DNA of 64,000 nt from Actinoplanes solisilvae. GTDB lineage: Bacteria; Actinomycetota; Actinomycetes; Mycobacteriales; Micromonosporaceae. The notes under the pieces are model-generated. The model was not told the origin of the DNA and ran no database searches. It worked only from the letters and a program-made list of their open reading frames with translations. This document shows, piece after piece, positions 58,888-64,000 of this stretch. Where the stretch lies: NCBI RefSeq assembly GCF_003999975.1, contig NZ_RJAC01000012.1, forward strand, positions 124,001 to 188,000, read 5' to 3'. The position numbers and the translations under genes are program-made. The number at the start of each line of letters is the position of its first letter. Within the stretch, counting starts at the first letter, position 1.

Positions 58888-59436
58888 ATGCCGTACGGGG
58901 TCGTGCTCCTGCCGGACCGCGAGACGCACGACCGTCTCGCCGCGCTGGCCGCTGTCATCGGTGGGCCGGCAGCGGTCAACGTCCTGGGCGACCACGCGCC
59001 CGCGCATGTCTCGGTCGCCCACTTCGAGGCCGACGCGCGGCAGGCTTCGGTGATCGAGCGACACAGCGCCCGACATTCCGTACGCGACCTCCGACTGAGG
59101 ATCATCGGTCTTCTGTACGCCTCCGTCGCGCCGGGCGATTACTACTTCCCCGGCGGGGGCGTCTATTTCGGCATCGAGATCGTGCGCCGGCCCGACCTGG
59201 ACGCGCTGCACCGCGAGGTGCTCGGCTGGGTCGACGAGGTGGGCGGCGCGCCGCTGGGGCAGGTCGGCGCCGACTTCCGGCCGCACGTCACACTCGGCAT
59301 CGGGCCGGACGCGTCGCTGCCCGCGTGGCCCTCCGTGCCGGTCGGCGAATTCCCGGTGACGCTGGCCTTCGCTGAGCTCGGCCCCTATGGCACGTTTCCG
59401 GATTTGTCGTTCAGATCAGGCGGCGCACCCGGCTAG
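58888..59436 (+). CDS. 2H phosphoesterase-like (2'-5' RNA ligase superfamily) protein
   Basis: A 182-residue protein with both histidine motifs of the 2H superfamily: H40-V-S42 (APAHVSVAHFEA) and H133-V-T135 (FRPHVTLGI). TAACAT (58875-58880) lies 7 bases before ATG 58888, again leaderless-like. Such enzymes hydrolyse cyclic phosphodiesters or ligate RNA ends. The stop overlaps the convergent HAD gene by 21 bases. Confidence 0.8.
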   Translation: MPYGVVLLPDRETHDRLAALAAVIGGPAAVNVLGDHAPAHVSVAHFEADARQASVIERHSARHSVRDLRLRIIGLLYASVAPGDYYFPGGGVYFGIEIVRRPDLDALHREVLGWVDEVGGAPLGQVGADFRPHVTLGIGPDASLPAWPSVPVGEFPVTLAFAELGPYGTFPDLSFRSGGAPG

Positions 59437-60156
59437 GGCCAGGGTGGCGCCCAGGCCGTTGGGGCGGCCGGGCTCGGCGGCGGGCAGCACCAGCGCCGCA
59501 CAACCGGCCTTGACGGCTCCCGCGTCGGCCGGTGAGTCGCCGACCATCAGCGTGCGTTCGGGATCGGCGCCGAGCATGCCGCACGCGCGCAGGAAGATGG
59601 CCGGGTCGGGCTTGGTGCGGCCGAGTTCGAAGCTGAGAGCGTACGCGTCGATCAGGGAACTCATGCCCCACGCGTCGAAGTGGGGGCGGATGTCGAAGCC
59701 GATGTTGCTGACCACGGCCACCTTGATGCCGGCGTCGTGCAGCGTGCGCAGCGTCGACAGGGTGTCGGCGTACGGGAGCCAGCCGTCGGGGCCGAGCAGA
59801 CGGTCATAGAGCGCGTCGGGCAGGCCCTCGACATCGGTCGGCACGGTCGAGGCCAGACCCGTGTACGCCGCCCGGTGGCTCTGGGCGTACAGATCGCGGT
59901 CGGCCCAGTGTTCGGCGAGCGCGGGCGGCACCCGGTGCGGCAGTGGACCCCCGGCGCGGCCCGCCATCACGAGACGGTCGGCCAGCACGGTGGCCCGGCC
60001 CCGGTCGAGCTCGCGCCCGCACGCGGCGGCGGCCGCCAGGACCCAGGTCACCGGGTCTTCGACCTGGGCCAACGTGCCGTGGAAGTCGAACAGCACGGCG
60101 TCGACCTGACGGTGCGGCCGATGGGGAGGGTGATCGGTCGATGCGACATCCGGCAC
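59416..60156 (-). CDS. HAD-family hydrolase with DFHGTL motif
   Basis: A 246-residue HAD protein. Motif I reads VLFDFHGTLAQ, so the second Asp of DxD is His; motif II is VAVVSNIGFD, motif III K in GRTKPDPAIFL, motif IV MVGDSPADAGAVKAG. The His variant is known from other actinobacterial HAD proteins, so the domain may be active with altered chemistry or be degenerate. No ribosome binding site is clear. It overlaps the 2H gene at its 3' end and is divergent from helY. Confidence 0.85.
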   Translation of the reverse strand: MPDVASTDHPPHRPHRQVDAVLFDFHGTLAQVEDPVTWVLAAAAACGRELDRGRATVLADRLVMAGRAGGPLPHRVPPALAEHWADRDLYAQSHRAAYTGLASTVPTDVEGLPDALYDRLLGPDGWLPYADTLSTLRTLHDAGIKVAVVSNIGFDIRPHFDAWGMSSLIDAYALSFELGRTKPDPAIFLRACGMLGADPERTLMVGDSPADAGAVKAGCAALVLPAAEPGRPNGLGATLALAGCAA

Positions 60157-60213
60157 GGGAGCACCATACCCACCACGCCGAGTGGGCCGGGCGGCAACCG
60201 CCCGTGCTCCTTC

Positions 60214-60236
60214 TTGTCACACCCACGAACTAGTGT
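60214..60236 (+). promoter_or_regulatory. PafBC-type damage promoter of helY
   Basis: TTGTCACAC (60214-60222), 8 bases, TAGTGT (60231-60236). The RecA-independent damage promoter consensus is TTGTCRGTG-N8-TAnnnT; the first six bases, the N8 spacer and the -10 agree, the last three of the -35 part do not. TAGTGT lies 7 bases before the helY ATG. Confidence 0.5.
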
Positions 60237-60243
60237 TGTGGTC

Positions 60244-62997
60244 ATGACGAGTCCCGCCGAACAGTATGCGAAGTCTCAGCGGCGGGCGGCCCGGGTGGCC
60301 GAGTTTCCGGCGCTCTCCGACTTCATGCTCGACGTCGGCTTCGACCTCGACGATTTCCAGCGCTCAGCCTGCGAATCCCTCGAACGGGGCAGCGGCGTGC
60401 TCGTCTGCGCTCCCACCGGCGCCGGCAAGACGGTGGTCGGTGAGTTCGCGGTGCACCTCGCGCTGCGCCACGGCCAGCGCAAATGCTTCTACACCACGCC
60501 GATCAAGGCGCTGTCCAACCAGAAATACCACGACCTGGTCGAGCGCTACGGCCCCGACCAGGTCGGCCTGCTGACCGGCGACAACGCCATCAACGGCGAC
60601 GCCCCCGTGGTCGTGATGACCACCGAGGTGCTGCGCAACATGCTCTACTCGGGCTCGTCCGCGCTGAAGAACCTGGCCTACGTGGTCATGGACGAGGTTC
60701 ACTACCTGGCCGACCGGTTCCGCGGCGCCGTCTGGGAAGAAGTGATCATCCACCTGCCGGCCTCGGTGACCCTGGTCTCGCTGTCCGCGACGGTCAGCAA
60801 CTACGAGGAATTCGCCGACTGGCTGGTCACCGTCCGCGGCCAGACCGAGGTCGTGGTCAGCGAACACCGGCCCGTCCCGCTCTGGCAGCACATGCTCGTC
60901 GGCCGGCGCATGTTCGACCTGTTCCACGACGCCGACGCCGCCAAGAAACACGACGTGCACCCCGAACTGCTGCGCTACACCCGCGAGATGGAACGTCGGC
61001 TCGACCTGACCGACCGCTCCCACGGCCCCGGCCGCGGCGGTCGCGGGCGCCGCTGGCAGCCGCCGCCGCGCGCCGAGGTCGTCGACCGGCTGGAACGCGC
61101 CGACCTGCTCCCGGCGATCCTGTTCATCTTCAGCCGGGCCGGCTGCGACGCCGCCGTGCAACAGTGCCTCAGCGCCGGGCTGCGGCTGACCAGCGCCGAC
61201 GAGCGCGCCGAGATCCGCCGCATCGCCGAGGCCAAAGTCGCCTCCATCCCGCGCGAAGACCTCTCCGTGCTCGGCTACTGGGAATGGCTCGACGGCCTCG
61301 AGCGCGGCCTGGCCGCCCACCACGCCGGCATGCTGCCCGCCTTCAAAGAGGCGGTCGAGGAATGCTTCGTCCAAGGCCTGGTCAAGGCGGTCTTCGCGAC
61401 CGAGACCCTCGCCCTGGGCATCAACATGCCGGCCCGCTGCGTCGTGCTCGAACGGCTGGTCAAGTTCAACGGCGAGGCCCACGTCGACCTCACCCCGGGC
61501 GAATACACCCAGCTCACCGGCCGGGCCGGCCGCCGCGGCATCGACGTCGAGGGCCACGCCGTGGTGCTGTGGAGCCCCGAGGTCGACCCGCGCCACGTCG
61601 CCGGGCTCGCCTCCACCCGCACCTACCCGCTGCGCTCCTCGTTCCGCCCGTCCTACAACATGGCGGTCAACCTGGTCGGCACGGTCGGCGCCGACAAGGC
61701 CCGCGACCTGCTCGAGTCGTCGTTCGCCCAGTTCCAGGCCGACCGGTCCGTCGTCGGCCTGGCCCGCCAGGTGCAGCGCAACGTCGAGACCATGCAGACC
61801 TACGCGGCCGACGAGGCCTGCCACCACGGCGACTTCGACGAATACTTCGCCATCCGCGTCGCCATCGCCGACCGCGAACGTGCCATCTCCCGCCAGGGCG
61901 TCGCCCAGCGCCGGGCCGCCGCGGTGTCCTCGCTGGAGCGTCTGCGCGTCGGTGACGTCATCCGGGTGCCGCAGGGCCGCCGCGCCGGCCTGGCCGTGGT
62001 GCTCGAGGCACCCACCGGCGGGTTCGGCGAGCCGCGCCCGCTCGTGCTCACCCAGGACCGCTGGGCCGGCCGGGTCAGCCCCGCCGACTTCGCGGGCGAG
62101 ACCGAGGTGCTCGAACGCATTCGCGTCCCCAAACACTTCAACCACCGCTCGCCGGCCGCCCGCCGCGACCTGGCCGCCCTCATCAGCGCCACCGGCCTCG
62201 ACCGTCACGGCGGCAACCGCCGCGGCCGGCGCTCCGGCGGCGACGGTGAGGACGCCGAGATCGCCCTGCTCAAGGTGCAGATGCGGCAACACCCGTGCCA
62301 CGCCTGCCCCGACCGGGAAGAGCACGCCCGCTGGGCCGAGCGGCGCCACCGCCTGCTGCGTGACACCGACGCGCTGCGCGACAAGGTCGCGGGCCGCACC
62401 GGCTCGCTGGCCCGCACGTTCGACCAGGTGTGTGCGGTGCTCGCCGAACGCGGCTACCTGTCCGAGACGGGCGAGGTCACCGACACGGGTCGCATGCTGG
62501 GCCGCATCTGGTCCGAGGCCGACCTGCTGATCGCCGAATGCCTGCGCCACGGCGTGTGGGACGGCCTCGACCCCGAAGAGCTGGCCGCCGCCGTGTCGAT
62601 GGTCCTGTACGAGTCGCGCCGCGAGGGCGACGACCGCGCGTCCGTGCCCAAGGGCGCGATCACCGCAGCCGTCGACGCCTGCGGCAAACTCTGGGCCGAC
62701 ATCGCCGCCGACGAGGCCGACCACAGCCTCACCCTGACCCGCGAACCCGACCCTGGCTTCGTGTGGCCGATGTACCGCTGGGCCCGCGGCGAACCGCTGG
62801 CCAAGGTGCTGGCCAGCGGCCACAACTACGACGCCGACATGCCCGCCGGCGACTTCGTGCGGTGGGCGCGCCAGGTGCTCGACCTGCTCGGCCAGCTCCG
62901 CGAGGCGTCCGCCGCCTCCGAGCCCCTGCGCGACGCGGCCCGCAAGGCCATCACCGCCGTCAACCGGGGCGTGCTGGCCTACCACGGGAGCCTCTGA
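60244..62997 (+). CDS. helY: SKI2-type DEAD/DEAH helicase HelY
   Basis: A 917-residue superfamily 2 helicase. Walker A APTGAGKT (56-63), motif II DEVH (150-153), VSLSATVSN (motif III), FIFSRAGCDAAVQQ (motif IV), FATETLALGINMPAR (motif V) and QLTGRAGRRGID (motif VI) are intact, followed by an rRNA-processing-arch-like region and a C-terminal DSHCT domain. A Cys pair PCHACPDREEHARW in the arch may bind zinc. Actinobacterial HelY is a predicted RNA helicase. It has its own PafBC-type promoter here, though it belongs to the pafBC-tat neighbourhood. The next gene starts 1 base after its stop. Confidence 0.94.
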   Translation: MTSPAEQYAKSQRRAARVAEFPALSDFMLDVGFDLDDFQRSACESLERGSGVLVCAPTGAGKTVVGEFAVHLALRHGQRKCFYTTPIKALSNQKYHDLVERYGPDQVGLLTGDNAINGDAPVVVMTTEVLRNMLYSGSSALKNLAYVVMDEVHYLADRFRGAVWEEVIIHLPASVTLVSLSATVSNYEEFADWLVTVRGQTEVVVSEHRPVPLWQHMLVGRRMFDLFHDADAAKKHDVHPELLRYTREMERRLDLTDRSHGPGRGGRGRRWQPPPRAEVVDRLERADLLPAILFIFSRAGCDAAVQQCLSAGLRLTSADERAEIRRIAEAKVASIPREDLSVLGYWEWLDGLERGLAAHHAGMLPAFKEAVEECFVQGLVKAVFATETLALGINMPARCVVLERLVKFNGEAHVDLTPGEYTQLTGRAGRRGIDVEGHAVVLWSPEVDPRHVAGLASTRTYPLRSSFRPSYNMAVNLVGTVGADKARDLLESSFAQFQADRSVVGLARQVQRNVETMQTYAADEACHHGDFDEYFAIRVAIADRERAISRQGVAQRRAAAVSSLERLRVGDVIRVPQGRRAGLAVVLEAPTGGFGEPRPLVLTQDRWAGRVSPADFAGETEVLERIRVPKHFNHRSPAARRDLAALISATGLDRHGGNRRGRRSGGDGEDAEIALLKVQMRQHPCHACPDREEHARWAERRHRLLRDTDALRDKVAGRTGSLARTFDQVCAVLAERGYLSETGEVTDTGRMLGRIWSEADLLIAECLRHGVWDGLDPEELAAAVSMVLYESRREGDDRASVPKGAITAAVDACGKLWADIAADEADHSLTLTREPDPGFVWPMYRWARGEPLAKVLASGHNYDADMPAGDFVRWARQVLDLLGQLREASAASEPLRDAARKAITAVNRGVLAYHGSL

Positions 62998-62998
62998 C

Positions 62999-63817
62999 AT
63001 GAGCGGCACGCCCACCGAGTCCGACGCGGGTTCCGCGCGCCCCGACCTGCCCGCCGAGGCTCCCCCCGCGCCCGACCAGGGCCGTGGCCAGGCTGACATG
63101 TTCTTGCTGGCCCACACGGGCCTCCCCCGCGAAGCACCCGGCTCGGAGGCGACGACCGCCCTCCTGCTGCAGCTCGTGGGTGCCCTGCCCGCCCGACCGC
63201 GCATTGTGGACATCGGCTGCGGCACCGGGCCCGCCACGGTAGTGCTCGCCCAGCTGACCGGCGGCCACGTCACCGCGGTCGACCTGTACAAGCCGTTCCT
63301 CGAGGCGGCCGCCGACCGCGCCACCGCCGCCGGGGTTGCCGACCAAGTCACGATCCTGGAAGCCTCGATGGACGCCCTGCCGTTCGCCCCCGGCTCGGCC
63401 GACCTGCTGTGGGCCGAGGGCTCGGCCTACTTCATGGGCTTCGACGCCGCCCTGGCCGCGTGGCGCCCGCTGCTCGCCCCCGGCGGCGCCCTGGTCCTCA
63501 CCGATGCGGAATGGCTGACGCCCGACCCGTCCCCGGGCGCGCAGGCGTTCTGGACCCCGGGCTACCCCGCGATGCGCACCACAGCGGCCAACGTCGCCGC
63601 CGCCCAGCAGGCCGGCTGGACGGTTCAGGCCACCTACGTGCTGCCCGACAGCGACTGGGATGAATATTACGGCCCGCTGTCCGCCCGCCTGGCGACACTG
63701 CGGGCCGAGGGCCTCCCACCCGAACAGCTGGACCAGGTCGGCGAGGAAATCACCATCCGCGCCGCCCACGGCAACGACTACGCCTACACGGCCTACGTGC
63801 TACGCCCCCGCGCCTGA
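62999..63817 (+). CDS. Class I SAM-dependent methyltransferase
   Basis: A 272-residue methyltransferase with motif I IVDIGCGTGPATVVLAQLTG, the acidic loop GHVTAVDLYKPFLEAAADRA, VTILEASMDALPFAPGSADL and GGALVLTDAEWLTPDPSPGA. The N-terminal 45 residues are Pro- and Ala-rich and probably disordered. The start overlaps no gene but is 1 base past the helY stop, so it is likely cotranscribed. The substrate (small molecule or protein) is not evident. Confidence 0.9.
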   Translation: MSGTPTESDAGSARPDLPAEAPPAPDQGRGQADMFLLAHTGLPREAPGSEATTALLLQLVGALPARPRIVDIGCGTGPATVVLAQLTGGHVTAVDLYKPFLEAAADRATAAGVADQVTILEASMDALPFAPGSADLLWAEGSAYFMGFDAALAAWRPLLAPGGALVLTDAEWLTPDPSPGAQAFWTPGYPAMRTTAANVAAAQQAGWTVQATYVLPDSDWDEYYGPLSARLATLRAEGLPPEQLDQVGEEITIRAAHGNDYAYTAYVLRPRA

Positions 63818-63876
63818 CGCCGCGCCGCGTTGCTCCCGGTCGCCATCGTCGGCACAATCAGGAGCCGGCGGCTTAG

Positions 63877-64000
63877 CGGCAGTACTGCCGAGATTCTGTC
63901 AGCCGAGTCGCAATGCTCGGCAGCACTGCCGAGATTCCGTTGGCCGAGTCGGCATGGTCGGCAGCACCGCCGAGATTCCGTTGGCCGAGTCGGCACCCTC
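63877..64000. repeat. 41-bp tandem repeat, three copies to the window edge
   Basis: Units start at 63877, 63918 and 63959. Each begins CGGCAGYACYGCCG, of which CGGCAGTACTGCCG in the first unit is a perfect palindrome, then AGATTC, then GCCGAGTCG and a short variable end. The third unit ends exactly at the edge, so the array probably continues. 41 is not a multiple of 3, and no credible gene covers it. Confidence 0.85.

Noticed and set aside
63877..64000. CRISPR array
   Set aside because: The units repeat head to tail with no unique spacers and no cas genes are present.

Overview
The window is about 70% G+C and reads as the chromosome of a high-GC Gram-positive actinomycete. The markers are a Pup-proteasome locus, a mycothiol gene (mshC), a F420-type oxidoreductase, TatA/TatC, truncated haemoglobin, PafB/PafC and many actinobacterial DUF families (DUF3090, DUF3866, DUF5703, SCO1664 family). 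A Micromonosporaceae-like organism such as an Actinoplanes relative is my best guess from gene content; it is an inference. I saw no rRNA, tRNA, CRISPR array, insertion sequence or prophage. Many genes start 6-8 nt after a TANNNT -10-like hexamer and have no Shine-Dalgarno sequence, so leaderless mRNAs look common.

Layout. 1-7.5 kb: partial transporter, a small ORF, a NYN-domain protein, and a divergent Clp ATPase with a HAIR-like heat-shock operator between them; then a LysR regulator, a hemerythrin-like protein, an M20 hydrolase, an acidic His-tailed protein and DUF5703. 7.7-11 kb: a lone CvnA-like sensor kinase, a decayed membrane-protein remnant and an aldo/keto reductase. 11-17 kb: an LLM oxidoreductase, histidine phosphatase, DUF3090 and SCO1664-family genes in an operon, followed by mshC, with a ThrE-like exporter between them on the other strand. 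17-18.5 kb: a gene-poor island with 30-bp tandem repeats and a small secreted Tyr/Asp-rich protein of unknown function. 18.5-27.7 kb: housekeeping and accessory genes (GntR/UTRA, PAC2, a divergent Hpt, a CDP-alcohol transferase, acetyltransferases, YggT, an FMN reductase, DUF2071, AKR, HAD). 27.7-32.7 kb: a MacB/FtsX-type ABC exporter divergent from a ribbon-helix-helix/DUF4097/small-protein operon, with TGACGTCA palindromes in the shared intergenic region. 32.7-37.4 kb: an atypical response regulator, a RecB-like Fe-S nuclease, a site-2 protease, TrmI and a conserved hypothetical.

37.5-47.5 kb is the Pup-proteasome locus: ferredoxin, arc (Mpa), an acyltransferase, dop, pup, an endonuclease VII-like gene, prcB, prcA, a membrane protein, pafA and a 58-residue membrane protein. 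PafA attaches Pup to substrates, ARC unfolds them into the PrcA/PrcB core, and Dop removes Pup. Pup ends in Gly-Gly-Glu, so it needs no deamidation. 47.6-53.7 kb is an accessory block: serine hydrolase, NmrA-like protein with its MarR neighbour, O-methyltransferase, a diguanylate cyclase pseudogene, DUF3866 and a CDF transporter. 53.8-63.8 kb resumes the usual downstream arrangement: pafB-pafC, a small membrane protein, tatA-tatC, diacylglycerol kinase-like, globin, 2H phosphoesterase, HAD, helY and a methyltransferase. The last 124 bases are three copies of a 41-bp repeat that runs to the window edge.

Best leads: the TGACGTCA operator set (including an intragenic pair with the same spacing), a putative leaderless 13-codon leader peptide overlapping dop, the nuclease embedded between pup and prcB, a damage-type promoter in front of helY, the secreted DY-repeat protein, and the 41-bp repeat array.
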